From NCBI GenBank assembly GCA_022701985.1, contig JAKONK010000030.1, forward strand, positions 1 to 37,939: a DNA stretch of 37,939 nt. The letters run 5' to 3'. The notes under the pieces were generated by a model. It did no database searches, had not been told where the DNA came from, and worked only from the letters and a program-made list of their open reading frames with translations. This document shows, in pieces, positions 1 to 9,926 of this stretch. Positions within the stretch are counted from its first letter, which is position 1; every line of letters begins with the position of its first letter. The DNA is from Actinomycetales bacterium (lineage in GTDB: Bacteria > Actinomycetota > Actinomycetes > Actinomycetales > Quadrisphaeraceae). The position numbers and the translations under genes are program-made.

Positions 1-4
1 TCGG

Positions 5-76
5 CGCCCCCGGCTGGATTCGAACCAGCGACCATCGGATTAGAAGTCCGGTGCTCTTCCGCTGAGCTACGAGGGC
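5..76 (-). tRNA. tRNA-Arg (anticodon TCT)
   Basis: Read on the minus strand the sequence folds as a full cloverleaf. The acceptor arm GCCCTCG pairs with CGGGGGC over seven pairs. The D arm is GCTC/GAGC, the anticodon loop is CTTCTAA and the T arm GCTGG/CCAGC holds the loop TTCGAAT. The anticodon TCT (complement of 42-44) reads AGA codons, which are rare in such GC-rich DNA. The first anticodon-stem pair is a C/A mismatch. The 3' CCA is not encoded; the genomic sequence there is CCG. The assignment rests on manual folding. Confidence 0.93.
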
Positions 77-188
77 GGGCGGCGCGACCGCTCCCGCCCA
101 GCCTATGCGCCGGGGCCGGCGGGACCACGGAGACCGTGTCGGCCCCCTGGTGGTGGCGGCTGTCGGCGCCGCCGGGCAGTCTGGCGGT

Positions 189-2078
189 GTGAGCACGTCG
201 GCCACCGCACCCGTGACCGCGGCCCCCGCGGCCTCGGCGCTGCTGGATCCGGTGGAGCACCTGCGCGACCTCGTGGCGCTCCTCGACCTGCCGCTGGAGG
301 CGGCCGGTGTCGAGCGCGCCCGCACGGAGCGCACCCAGCTGCTCGCGCAGCTCGACGACTACCTGCTGCCGCGCCTGCGCCGCCTCGACGCGCCGCTGCT
401 CGCCGTCGTCGGCGGGTCGACGGGGGCGGGCAAGTCGACCCTGGTGAACAGCCTCGTGGGGGAGCAGGTGACCACCGCCGGGGTGCTGCGCCCGACCACC
501 CGGTACCCGGTGCTCGTGCACGCCCCGGCCGACGCCGCGCACTTCGCCTCCGACGCGGTGCTGCCGGGCCTCGCGCGTTCCACCGGGGCGAGCGCGCCGG
601 AGGTGGTCGGTGCCGAGGGGGCGGTGAGGGGCCTGCGCCTGGTGCAGGTGGAGGGGCAGCCAGCGGGCCTGGCCCTGCTCGACGCCCCCGACGTCGACTC
701 CGTCGTCGAGTCCAACCGCGAGCTCGCCGTCCAGCTGCTCGGCGCCGCCGACCTCTGGCTGTTCACCACCACGGCTGCGCGCTACGCCGACGCCGTCCCG
801 TGGCAGGTGCTCGGCGCCGCGACGGAGCGGGGCACCGCCGTCGCCGTCGTCCTCGACCGGGTCCCGCGCGAGGCGGTGCAGGACGTCCGCACCGACCTCG
901 CCCGCATGCTGGTCGAGGCGGGGCTCACCAGCGCGCCCCTGTTCACCGTGGTCGAGTCGCCGCTGCAGGGCGGGATGCTGCCGGTCGAGCAGACCGCGGC
1001 GCTGCGCCGCTGGCTGTCGAGCATCAGCGCCGACGCGCGCAGCCGCGACGTCGTGGTCAAGCGCACCCTCACCGGGGCCCTGGCCTCGCTGGCCACCCGG
1101 GTGCCGCGCCTGGCCGACGCCGCCGACGCGCAGGACGCCGAGGAGCGCTCCCTGCTCGCCGAGCTGCACGGCGCCTACGCCGACGCCACCGACGGCCTGC
1201 AGGAGCAGCTCTCCGACGGCACCCTGCTGCGCGGTGAGGTGCTGGCCCGCTGGCAGGAGTTCGTCGGCACGGGCGAGCTCTTCGCCAGCCTGCAGGCGGG
1301 GGTCGGCCGCGTGCGCGACCGGCTCGTCGCCGCCGTCCGCCGCAAGCGGGCCCCGGCCGACCAGCTCGGCGAGGCCCTGGCCACGGGGGTCGCCGCCCTG
1401 GTCGTCGACGCCGCCGGCCGCGCCCGCCAGAGCGCGCTGCTGCGCTGGCGGGCGCGGCCCTCGGGCGCCGCCGTCCTCGCCGGTGCCCCCGAGGACGCCC
1501 GCGACCCGCGCCTGCCCGACTCCTTCGGCGCCGACGCCGAGCGCCTCGTGCGCGACTGGCAGCAGCACGTGCTCGACCTCGTCCGCGCCGAGGGGGAGGG
1601 CAAGCGCAGCCGCGCCCTCGTCTACAGCCTCGGCGTCACCGGGGTCGGCGCCGTGCTGATGCTCGTGGTCTTCGCCGCCAGCGCCGGGCTGACCGGCGCT
1701 GAGGCCGGCATCGCCGCGGTCACCGCGGCACTGGCCCAGCGCGTGCTGGAGGCCGCCTTCGGCGACCAGGCCGTGCGGCAGCTGGCGGCCGCCGCCCGGG
1801 CCGACCTGATCGACCGCGTGGCCGCGCTGCTGCAGCGCGAGCACGACGCCCAGGCCGACCTGCTGCCCCGGCGCGACGCCGGTGACGCCGGCTCCCCGCT
1901 GCGGCAGGCGGCCGCCGCGGTCTCGAGCGCCAGCGCCGCCGCCTCCCCGCGCGGGACGACGACGGCCACGCTCCCGGTGGTCCCGGTCGTCACCGGGACG
2001 CTGCCTGTGGTGCCGGCGGGCCGGGTCGAGCCGCACGGGGATCCGCACGTGGATGCGCACGAGGAGCACCGCGCATGA
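189..2078 (+). CDS. Dynamin-like membrane GTPase, first of a pair
   Basis: This 629-residue protein has a GTPase domain in its N-terminal half and a hydrophobic stretch near residues 480-530, so it is probably membrane-attached. The P-loop GGSTGAGKST begins at about residue 75. The G3 region at about residue 165 reads LLDAPD, with Asp where dynamins have Gly. A clear NKxD G4 motif is absent; the nearest match is VLDRVP. The C-terminal part is helical and rich in Ala and Arg. GTG at 189 is preferred because the open frame back to ATG 105 is low-complexity Arg/Gly sequence, but no good ribosome site precedes either start. It overlaps the next GTPase gene by 4 nt (ATGA), implying coupled translation. 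Paired genes of this kind resemble Streptomyces DynA/DynB, which stabilise sporulation septa; orthology is inferred, not shown. Confidence 0.8.
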   Translation: MSTSATAPVTAAPAASALLDPVEHLRDLVALLDLPLEAAGVERARTERTQLLAQLDDYLLPRLRRLDAPLLAVVGGSTGAGKSTLVNSLVGEQVTTAGVLRPTTRYPVLVHAPADAAHFASDAVLPGLARSTGASAPEVVGAEGAVRGLRLVQVEGQPAGLALLDAPDVDSVVESNRELAVQLLGAADLWLFTTTAARYADAVPWQVLGAATERGTAVAVVLDRVPREAVQDVRTDLARMLVEAGLTSAPLFTVVESPLQGGMLPVEQTAALRRWLSSISADARSRDVVVKRTLTGALASLATRVPRLADAADAQDAEERSLLAELHGAYADATDGLQEQLSDGTLLRGEVLARWQEFVGTGELFASLQAGVGRVRDRLVAAVRRKRAPADQLGEALATGVAALVVDAAGRARQSALLRWRARPSGAAVLAGAPEDARDPRLPDSFGADAERLVRDWQQHVLDLVRAEGEGKRSRALVYSLGVTGVGAVLMLVVFAASAGLTGAEAGIAAVTAALAQRVLEAAFGDQAVRQLAAAARADLIDRVAALLQREHDAQADLLPRRDAGDAGSPLRQAAAAVSSASAAASPRGTTTATLPVVPVVTGTLPVVPAGRVEPHGDPHVDAHEEHRA

Positions 2079-3871
2079 GCGCCAGCACGACGACGGCCGG
2101 CGCACCCGGTACGGGAGGCCGCGCCGGGGAGCCCGAGCTGCCCAGCACCCCGCTGGGCACCGCCCTCGCCGAGCTCGAGCACGCCCTCGACGTCGGCGGC
2201 GACGCCCTCGACCCCGCCGCCGCGGCATCGGGCCGCCAGGTGCTCGACCGCGCTCGCGGCCGGCTCGCCAGCGACCCGGGCGCCAGCGTCGTCGCGCTCG
2301 CCGGGGCCACCGGCAGCGGCAAGTCGAGCCTGTTCAACGCCGTCGCCGGGCTCACCGTGGCGACGGTCGGGGTGCGCCGTCCCACCACCTCCCACCCCAC
2401 CGCGTGCGTCTGGGGCGACGTGCCCGACGAGCTGCTCGACTGGCTGGAGGTGCCGCGCCGGCACCGCACCGAGCGCGTCAGCGAGCTCGACGCCGACACC
2501 GAGGCCGTGCTCGAGGGCCTGGTGCTCCTCGACCTGCCCGACTACGACTCGACCACCGTCAGCAACCGGCTCCAGGTCGACCGCCTCGTGGAGCTGGCCG
2601 ACCTCGTCATCTGGGTCGCCGACCCGCAGAAGTACGCCGACGCCGCTCTCCACGACGGCTACCTGCGGCACCTCGCCGACCACCAGGACGTGGTCCTCGT
2701 GGTGCTCAACCAGGTCGACACCCTCGACGAGGCGTCCGCCGCCGTCTGCGAGGCCGACCTGCGCCGGCTGCTGGCCGCCGACGGCCTCGACCGGGTGCGC
2801 CTGCTGACGACGTCGGCGCGGACCGGCCAGGGGGTCGGGGCCCTGCGGCGCGTCCTCACCGACCTCGTGCAGGCCCGGTCCGCGGCTCGGCGGCGCAGCG
2901 AGGCCGACGTCGCCGCAGCGCTGCGCGCCCTCGAGGGCTCCGTCGCCGGCGCCGAGCCCGACGTCGAGCAGACCGAGGGCGCCGAACAGCTCGTCGACGC
3001 GCTCGCGGTCGCCGCCGGGGTGCCCGCCATCACCGACGCCGTCCGGGGGAGCGAGGTCCGCGCCGGGCGCGCGCGCACCGGGTGGCCGTTCACCCGGTGG
3101 CTCTCCAGGCTGAGCCCCGACCCGCTCAAGCGTCTGCACCTGGGACTGGGCTCCGCCCCGCAGGGCGCGGCGGGCGAGGTCGGTGCCGCGCCGTCGACCT
3201 CCCTCACCCGGACCTCGGTGCCCGTGCCGACGCCGTCCCAGCGGGCCCAGGTCTCGACGGCCGCCCGCCGGGTCGCCGACGCCGCCGCCGACCAGCTGCC
3301 CGCGCGCTGGGGTGACGAGGTCCGCGCCGCGGCAGGTCCCGCCGAGGCCGACCTCGCCGACGCCCTCGACCAGGCCGTCCAGACCGTCCCCCTGGCCGCG
3401 CCGTCACCGCGCTGGTGGTCCGCCGCGGCGGCGCTGCAGCTGGTGCTCGCGCTGTGCACGGCCGTCGGCGCGCTGTGGCTGCTGGCGCTCGGGGTGCTCG
3501 GCTGGCTGCAGCTGCCGGAGCCGCCGGTGCCCCGCGTGGGTCCGGCCCCCGGCTCGGAGCACGCCGCGCTCGCCGTGCCGCTGCCGACGCTCCTGCTGGT
3601 CGGCGGGGTGCTGCTCGGCTGGCTGGTGGCGCTGGCGGCCGGACGGGTCGTGCGCCGGCGGGCCGAGCGGCTGCGCCGCGACCTGCGCGAGCGGCTGCGC
3701 GAGGCCGTGGCCGTCGTCGCGCGCGAGCAGCTCCTCGACGCCGTGGCCCACGTGCTCGACCGCCACCGGCAGACCCGGGAGTCGCTCGACGCGGCGCGGT
3801 CCCAGCTGGTGGGGGCTCCGCCGGCGCGGCCCGGCTCGCGCCTGGGTCGTCTGGTGCGCCGCGGCCGCTGA
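2075..3871 (+). CDS. Dynamin-like membrane GTPase, second of a pair
   Basis: This 598-residue partner of the preceding gene overlaps it by 4 nt. Its P-loop GATGSGKSS is at about residues 77-85, G3 reads LLDLPDYDS at about 151-159 and G4 is NQVD at about 212, a variant of NKxD. Unlike the first protein it therefore keeps a recognisable base-specificity motif. Two hydrophobic segments at about residues 450-475 and 505-530 are separated by a Pro-rich loop and followed by a strongly basic amphipathic helix and coil. This fits a membrane-anchored GTPase that works as a hetero-pair with its neighbour. Older annotations often call such proteins ABC transporters because of the P-loop; no ABC signature is present. 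Confidence 0.82.
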   Translation: MSASTTTAGAPGTGGRAGEPELPSTPLGTALAELEHALDVGGDALDPAAAASGRQVLDRARGRLASDPGASVVALAGATGSGKSSLFNAVAGLTVATVGVRRPTTSHPTACVWGDVPDELLDWLEVPRRHRTERVSELDADTEAVLEGLVLLDLPDYDSTTVSNRLQVDRLVELADLVIWVADPQKYADAALHDGYLRHLADHQDVVLVVLNQVDTLDEASAAVCEADLRRLLAADGLDRVRLLTTSARTGQGVGALRRVLTDLVQARSAARRRSEADVAAALRALEGSVAGAEPDVEQTEGAEQLVDALAVAAGVPAITDAVRGSEVRAGRARTGWPFTRWLSRLSPDPLKRLHLGLGSAPQGAAGEVGAAPSTSLTRTSVPVPTPSQRAQVSTAARRVADAAADQLPARWGDEVRAAAGPAEADLADALDQAVQTVPLAAPSPRWWSAAAALQLVLALCTAVGALWLLALGVLGWLQLPEPPVPRVGPAPGSEHAALAVPLPTLLLVGGVLLGWLVALAAGRVVRRRAERLRRDLRERLREAVAVVAREQLLDAVAHVLDRHRQTRESLDAARSQLVGAPPARPGSRLGRLVRRGR

Positions 3872-3876
3872 GACCC

Positions 3877-4485
3877 TCAGCCGCGGCGCGCGAGCGAGGC
3901 CCGCAGCCCGGCGCGCACCGCGGGCCACTCGTGGGCCAGCACCGAGTAGACGCAGGTGTCGCGCAGCACGCCCCCGGGCCCGACCTGGTGGCTGCGCAGC
4001 ACGCCGTCGAGCTTCGCGCCGAGCCGCTCGATGGCCGCCCGCGACTGCCGGTTGTGCCAGTGGGTGCGCAGCTCGACAGCGATGGCGTCGCACTCCTCGA
4101 AGGCGTGTCCCAGGAGCAGCAGCTTCGCCTCCGAGTTGACCGCCGACCGCTGGACCGACGCGGCGAGCCAGGTGCCGCCCACCTCGGCGCGGCGGTTCGC
4201 GGTGTCGACGGCCCAGAAGTGCGTGGCGCCCACCAGCCGGCCGTCGGTGAGGCGGCGCACCACCCACGGGTTCCTCAGGCCCTCGGCGTGCCACGCGAGC
4301 CGCTGGGCGACGGCGTCGGCCATGCCCTCCCGCGTGGGCACGGCGGTGTACCAGGCCTGCTCCAGCCCGCCTTCGGCGACGGCGGCGGCGAGCCCGTCGA
4401 CGTGGTCGGCCGACAGCGGCTCGAGGCGCACGTGCGCGCCCTCGAGCACCACGGGCTCCAGCAGCGAGGTCGGTGCGCTCGTCAC
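3877..4485 (-). CDS. GNAT-family N-acetyltransferase (RimJ/RimL-like)
   Basis: The 202-residue protein carries the RimJ/RimL-type acetyltransferase fold. It begins with a beta strand reading VRLEPLSADHVDGL, has the strand pair GATHFWAVDTANRRAEVG followed by TWLAASVQRSAVNSEAKL, and the later element HNRQSRAAIERLGAKLDG typical of the acetyl-CoA-binding half. Such enzymes acetylate protein N-termini or small amines; the substrate here is unknown. GTG 4485 is chosen because a TAGGGT -10 box ends 8 nt upstream, which suggests a leaderless mRNA. The in-frame extension to 4563 looks non-coding. The stop lies 5 nt from the stop of the convergent GTPase gene, with no room for a terminator. Confidence 0.85.
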   Translation of the reverse strand: MTSAPTSLLEPVVLEGAHVRLEPLSADHVDGLAAAVAEGGLEQAWYTAVPTREGMADAVAQRLAWHAEGLRNPWVVRRLTDGRLVGATHFWAVDTANRRAEVGGTWLAASVQRSAVNSEAKLLLLGHAFEECDAIAVELRTHWHNRQSRAAIERLGAKLDGVLRSHQVGPGGVLRDTCVYSVLAHEWPAVRAGLRASLARRG

Positions 4486-4493
4486 GGAGCCGG

Positions 4494-4499
4494 ACCCTA
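4494..4499 (-). promoter_or_regulatory. -10 box TAGGGT for the GNAT gene
   Basis: TAGGGT on the minus strand lies 8 nt before GTG 4485. With transcription starting about 7 nt downstream of the box, the mRNA would begin at or next to the start codon. Confidence 0.5.
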
Positions 4500-4656
4500 G
4501 CGACGCCCCGCCCGCCCGGTCACCGCTGCGCCCACAGAGCGGCGCCCCGGCGGCGCCGTCCACAGGGGCGTCGCACCGGCTGGGGACGGTGACCTCCTGC
4601 GGCCAGGGTCGTCAGCAGGTGCCCGCGGCAGGCGGGCCGGTGGGAGGAGAGCTGTC

Positions 4657-5268
4657 GTGCCGAAGTCGACGTACACGGTCAGGGGCAACCTCGGGGCGGC
4701 GCCGGAGCTGCGCCACTCCCCGAGCGGGGTGCCCTGGACCACCTTCAGCGTCTGCGAGACCGACCGCCGCCAGGACCCCCGCACCGGCGAGTGGCACGAC
4801 GTCAGCTCCACCTGGTGGGACGTCACCTGCTTCCGGGCGCTCGCCGAGAACGCGGCACGGGCGCTGGCCAAGGGCAGCCCCGTGGTGGTCCGGGGGACCC
4901 TCGAGCCCTCGGAGTGGACCAGCCGCGACGGCGTGGTGCACAAGAGCTTCCGGCTCGTGGCCGGGTGGGTCGCCTACGACCTCACCCGCCACCCCGTCGA
5001 CGTCCGGCGCGTCTCCGAGCCCCCGGGCGGTGAGGAGGCCGGCGGTCGGGCCACCCGCTCCGGGGCCCTGCCCGGCGGGCCGGAGCCCACCCGCTGGGAC
5101 GCCGTCCCGCCGCAGCAGCCGGCGCCCTCGGGGGAGACCTTCGACACCCGCTCCCTGACGCACTTCGACGACGCGGGCGCGCTCGCCGGCGGCGGGGCTG
5201 ACCTCGACGACCCGCCCGAGGAGGAGCTGGTCGGCGCCGAGGGCGCCCCGGCGGACCGCGGCGCCTGA
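4657..5268 (+). CDS. Single-stranded DNA-binding protein paralogue (SsbB-like)
   Basis: The 203-residue protein has an OB-fold of the SSB family over about residues 1-115, with the strands YTVRGNLGAAPELR, TTFSVCETDR, WWDVTCFRALAENAARAL and VVVRGTLEPSEW. The tail, from about residue 120, is variable and rich in Gly, Pro and acidic residues, and ends ADRGA. It lacks the acidic DDDIPF-like tip by which the essential SSB recruits partner proteins, so it is more likely the second, specialised SSB of actinobacteria than the replication SSB. The start is GTG, with a strong ribosome site GGGAGGAGA at 4642-4650. It sits just upstream of ettA, as the SSB-like Rv2478c does beside Rv2477c in M. tuberculosis (from memory). 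Confidence 0.88.
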   Translation: MPKSTYTVRGNLGAAPELRHSPSGVPWTTFSVCETDRRQDPRTGEWHDVSSTWWDVTCFRALAENAARALAKGSPVVVRGTLEPSEWTSRDGVVHKSFRLVAGWVAYDLTRHPVDVRRVSEPPGGEEAGGRATRSGALPGGPEPTRWDAVPPQQPAPSGETFDTRSLTHFDDAGALAGGGADLDDPPEEELVGAEGAPADRGA

Positions 5269-5284
5269 GCCGGGCCGGTCCAGC

Positions 5285-5320
5285 GGGCGGGCGGGCGGCG
5301 GGGAGCGCCCCCGCCCGCCC
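5285..5320 (+). terminator. GC hairpin between the SSB-like gene and ettA
   Basis: An 11-bp perfect stem (5285-5295 with 5310-5320) with a 14-nt loop follows the SSB-like stop and ends 1 nt before the ettA -10 box. It could terminate the upstream mRNA. There is no T run. Confidence 0.5.
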
Positions 5321-5321
5321 C

Positions 5322-5327
5322 TAGGCT
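5322..5327 (+). promoter_or_regulatory. -10 box TAGGCT for ettA
   Basis: TAGGCT is separated by 7 nt (GGAGGTC) from ATG 5335. The spacer also contains GGAGG, so the gene could be read from a leaderless mRNA or from a longer one using this ribosome site. Confidence 0.5.
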
Positions 5328-5334
5328 GGAGGTC

Positions 5335-7017
<1,683 letters not shown>

Positions 7018-7025
7018 CCAGCCCC

Positions 7026-8399
7026 GTGGCTGCCGCCCGCACCGGCGCCCAGGCGCGCCTCACCGCCGCCTGGCACCGCGCGAGCGGCAGCTTCTGGGCC
7101 GTCCCGGCGGTCATGTGCCTGGGGGCGCTCGTCCTCTCGCAGGCGCTCGTCAGCGTCGACCACGCCCTGGGTCCCGGGTGGACCCAGGGCGTGGGGCCGC
7201 TGGGAACCCGCTCCGGGCCCAGCGGCTCGCGCGACGTGCTGGGGGCCATCGCCGGCTCCATGCTCGGAGTCGCCTCCACCACCTTCTCCATCACCATCGC
7301 GGTGATGACGCTGACGTCGTCGTCGTACGGGCCGCACCTGGTGCGCAGCTTCATGGCCGACAGGGCCACGCACGTGGTGCTCGGCACGTTCGTCTCCACG
7401 AGCCTGTACGCGCTCCTGGTGCTGCGGTCGGTCACCTCCGAGGTCGACGGCACCACGGCGTTCGTGCCGCACCTGGCGGTGCTCTTCGCCGTCCTGGCCG
7501 CAGTGGTCTGCATCGCGGTGCTGGTGTTCTTCATCCACCACGTCAGCGAGTCCGTGCAGGTGGTGACGCTCTCGCGCCGCGTCTGCGACCAGCTCCGCGA
7601 CGCCGTCGGCAGGCTCTACCCCGAGGGCGCCGGTGAGCCGGCCCCGGCCCGCGCCGACCTGCCCGCGGGAGTGCGCCGCAGTGGTGGTGGCCGCTTCACC
7701 GGAGAGGGCGGGGCGCCTCCCGCGGTGGTCCGTGCCGGAGGGTGCGGCTACGTGGCCGAGGTGGCGCTCGAGGCCGTCGAGGGCATCGCCCAGCGGCGCG
7801 ACGTCCTCGTGAGGGTGGCCGCACGACCGGGTCGCTACGCCGTCGACAGGACGGTGCTGCTGGAGGTGCTCCCGGCCGAGCGGGCCGACGAGGGGCTGCT
7901 GCGCGAGCTGCGCGCCTGCGTCGACCTGGCGAACAGCCGCTCCGCCGCGCAGGACGTCGAGTTCGTGGTGCAGCAGCTGGTCGAGCTGATGTCCCGGGCG
8001 CTGTCGTCCGGTGTGAACGACCCGTACACGGCGATCACGGCGCTGGACGACCTGTCCGGCGGGCTCGTGCTGCTCGTGGGGCGCCGCGTGCCCGCCGCTG
8101 AGCGCGCGGACGACGACGGCGTGGTGCGGCTCGTGGGCGACCCGGTGCGCCCCGAGGAGCTCATCGACCAGGTCTTCGACGCGCTGCGCGCCTACGCCAC
8201 CACGACCCCGCTCGTGGTGCTGCACGCGGTGGCCGTCGCGGAGCGACTCGACGACGCCGCCGTCGACCCCGCGGTGCGCACCCGGCTGCGCGAGCAGCTC
8301 GCCCTCCTGGCCGGGGCGTACGAGGCGGCGGGACCGTCCGAGCACGACCTCGCCCGCCTGCACGAGCGCCTCGCGACCGCCGCCGCGCTGACCGCCTGA
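7026..8399 (+). CDS. DUF2254 family membrane protein
   Basis: The 457-residue protein has four predicted transmembrane segments in its first half, at about residues 20-42, 75-105, 118-140 and 148-172, followed by a soluble domain of about 280 residues. The conserved segment after helix 2, ITIAVMTLTSSSYGPHLVRSF, and the later SSGVNDPYTAITALDDL are hallmarks of DUF2254, a family of predicted inner-membrane proteins without an established function. GTG 7026 is chosen because the frame upstream only mirrors the end of ettA. It starts 8 nt after ettA and may share its mRNA. Confidence 0.88.
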   Translation: MAAARTGAQARLTAAWHRASGSFWAVPAVMCLGALVLSQALVSVDHALGPGWTQGVGPLGTRSGPSGSRDVLGAIAGSMLGVASTTFSITIAVMTLTSSSYGPHLVRSFMADRATHVVLGTFVSTSLYALLVLRSVTSEVDGTTAFVPHLAVLFAVLAAVVCIAVLVFFIHHVSESVQVVTLSRRVCDQLRDAVGRLYPEGAGEPAPARADLPAGVRRSGGGRFTGEGGAPPAVVRAGGCGYVAEVALEAVEGIAQRRDVLVRVAARPGRYAVDRTVLLEVLPAERADEGLLRELRACVDLANSRSAAQDVEFVVQQLVELMSRALSSGVNDPYTAITALDDLSGGLVLLVGRRVPAAERADDDGVVRLVGDPVRPEELIDQVFDALRAYATTTPLVVLHAVAVAERLDDAAVDPAVRTRLREQLALLAGAYEAAGPSEHDLARLHERLATAAALTA

Positions 8400-8404
8400 G
8401 CAGC

Positions 8405-8431
8405 GAGGGGCCCTCCAGCGCAGGGCCCCTC
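8405..8431. terminator. Bidirectional terminator between converging genes
   Basis: A 10-bp perfect stem (GAGGGGCCCT at 8405-8414 with 8422-8431) and a 7-nt loop fill the gap between the converging DUF2254 and tesB genes. It overlaps the tesB stop codon. No T run is present, as is common in GC-rich actinobacteria. Confidence 0.75.
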
Positions 8432-9356
8432 AGCGCGGGGGCAGGCGGACCATGCCCTCCTGGGCCACCGTCGCCACCAGCGCGCCGGCCCGGTCGTAGA
8501 CCCGCGCCAGGCCCAGGCCCCGCGCGCCGGACGCCGACGGCGTCTCCTGCACGAACAGCAGCCACTCGTCGGCGCGCACGGGGCGGTGCCACCACAGGGC
8601 GTGGTCGAGGCTGGCGGCCTTGAGCCCCGGCGTCGCCCACGCCCCGCCGTGACGGCGCAGCACCGGCTCCAGCACGGTCACGTCGCTGGCCCACGCGAGC
8701 ACCGCGCGGTGCAGCGCCTGGTGGTCGGTGTGGTCGGGCAGGGGAGCGGTCACCCGCAGCCACACCGCCTGGTCTCCGGAGGGGACCGCGTCGTCGGCCC
8801 CGCGACGGCGCGGCGGCAGGTACACGGCGTCGCCGACGTGCCGCACGTCGACGGGCCGCTCCTGGCCCCAGAACCTCGCCATCGGGTGGTCGAAGCGGCT
8901 CATCACCTCGCCGATGCTCGGCAGCTCCTCCGGGCCGGGGACCTCCGGCGCCGGTGAGGCGTGGTCGACGCCGTCCTGCTGCTCCTGGAACGAGGCGATC
9001 ATCGACAGGATCGGCGCGCCGTGCTGCAGGGCGTGCACCCGGCGGGCGCTGAACGAGCCGCCGTCGCGCAGCCGCTCGACGGAGAAGGTGATGTCGGTGG
9101 TCGGGTCGCCGGGGCGCAGGAAGTAGCCGTGCATCGAGTGGACGGGGCGGGCGGCGTCGACGGTGCGCGCCGCGGCCACCACGGCCTGCCCCAGGACCTG
9201 CCCGCCGAAGACCCGGCCCCACGGGGCGTGCTCGTTGCCACCGGTGAAGAGGTCCTGCCCGGAGGCGTCGACGCCGTCGGCGCGCAGGTCGAGCGCCTCC
9301 AGCAGCCCGAGCCCGGTGCGGGCCTGGTGGGTGGGGTGCTCCTGCGCATCGCTCAC
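8430..9356 (-). CDS. tesB: Acyl-CoA thioesterase II (TesB)
   Basis: The enzyme hydrolyses acyl-CoA to free acid and CoA in the cytoplasm. It is 308 residues long, a double-hotdog protein like the 286-residue E. coli TesB. The family's catalytic trio can be placed by aligning from the C-terminus: Asp225 in ASDVTVLEP, Ser249 in AASLDHALWW (Thr in E. coli), and Gln299 in VAQEGMVR. The N-terminal hotdog has the conserved GRVFGGQVLGQAVVAA and the motif VHSMHGYFLRPGD. GTG 9356 is preferred because TAGGGT lies 7 nt upstream and the sequence before it does not look coding. It diverges from the hotdog thioesterase gene at 9443, so two thioesterases of different subfamilies sit back to back. Confidence 0.95.
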   Translation of the reverse strand: MSDAQEHPTHQARTGLGLLEALDLRADGVDASGQDLFTGGNEHAPWGRVFGGQVLGQAVVAAARTVDAARPVHSMHGYFLRPGDPTTDITFSVERLRDGGSFSARRVHALQHGAPILSMIASFQEQQDGVDHASPAPEVPGPEELPSIGEVMSRFDHPMARFWGQERPVDVRHVGDAVYLPPRRRGADDAVPSGDQAVWLRVTAPLPDHTDHQALHRAVLAWASDVTVLEPVLRRHGGAWATPGLKAASLDHALWWHRPVRADEWLLFVQETPSASGARGLGLARVYDRAGALVATVAQEGMVRLPPR

Positions 9357-9363
9357 CCGGGCG

Positions 9364-9369
9364 ACCCTA
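9364..9369 (-). promoter_or_regulatory. -10 box TAGGGT for tesB
   Basis: The minus-strand hexamer TAGGGT lies 7 nt from GTG 9356, consistent with leaderless transcription. Confidence 0.5.
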
Positions 9370-9442
9370 GGGCGCCCTCCCGCCGGCCGGCACCGGGGCG
9401 GCATCCGGCCGGGCGCACGGGGTGCGCCACGATGGGCCGGTG

Positions 9443-9889
9443 GTGAAGCGGAACGTCCCGGTGACCGTGCGGTGGTCCGACATGGACGCGTTCGGGCACG
9501 TCAACAACGTGCAGGTGCTCCGGCTGCTCGAGGAGGTGCGCGTCCACGCCTTCGAGGAGCTCCGCGAGGACGGCGGGCCCAGCATGCTGGAGTCGGGCGT
9601 CGTCGTCGCCCACCACGAGGTCGAGTACCTCGCACCCCTGGTGTGGCGGCTGGCGCCCGTGCCGGTCGACCTGTGGGTCACCTCCGTCGGCGGCGCGAGC
9701 TTCGAGCTCGGCTACGAGGTCTACGACGACGCACCCGACGGGACGCGCACCACCTACGTACGCGCGACGACGACGGCCGTCGCCTACGACGTGACCTCCG
9801 GCCGCTCGCGCCGCCTGACGCCGGGCGAGCGGGCCACCCTGGAGGCGTGGCTCGACGAGCCGGTGCCCTTCCGCCGCCGGTCCCGCTGA
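9443..9889 (+). CDS. 4-hydroxybenzoyl-CoA thioesterase-type hotdog protein (YbgC/FadM-like)
   Basis: This protein of about 148 residues is a single hotdog domain. The YbgC-type active-site segment VRWSDMDAFGHVNNVQVLRLLEE is near the N-terminus, with the first Asp expected to act in catalysis, and the second half has HHEVEYLAPLVW and TAVAYD. It probably hydrolyses an acyl-CoA; the chain is not predictable. Start choice is uncertain: GTG codons at 9422, 9440 and 9443 are in frame, and the domain begins directly after 9443. The stop is 37 nt before the next gene, likely the same operon. In M. tuberculosis Rv2475c is a protein of this family in a similar neighbourhood (from memory). Confidence 0.9.
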   Translation: MKRNVPVTVRWSDMDAFGHVNNVQVLRLLEEVRVHAFEELREDGGPSMLESGVVVAHHEVEYLAPLVWRLAPVPVDLWVTSVGGASFELGYEVYDDAPDGTRTTYVRATTTAVAYDVTSGRSRRLTPGERATLEAWLDEPVPFRRRSR

Positions 9890-9926
9890 CAGCGCCGTCC
9901 GTGCCCGCCACCCGCAGGAGGTGCCC

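Noticed and set aside
1-80. Integration site at the tRNA-Arg gene
   Set aside because: No integrase gene or second copy of the tRNA 3' end is visible in the window.
105-188. Longer N-terminus for the first GTPase from ATG 105
   Set aside because: The 28 extra residues are low-complexity and not GTPase-like, and GTG 189 gives a normal start. Experimental evidence would be needed to exclude the longer form.
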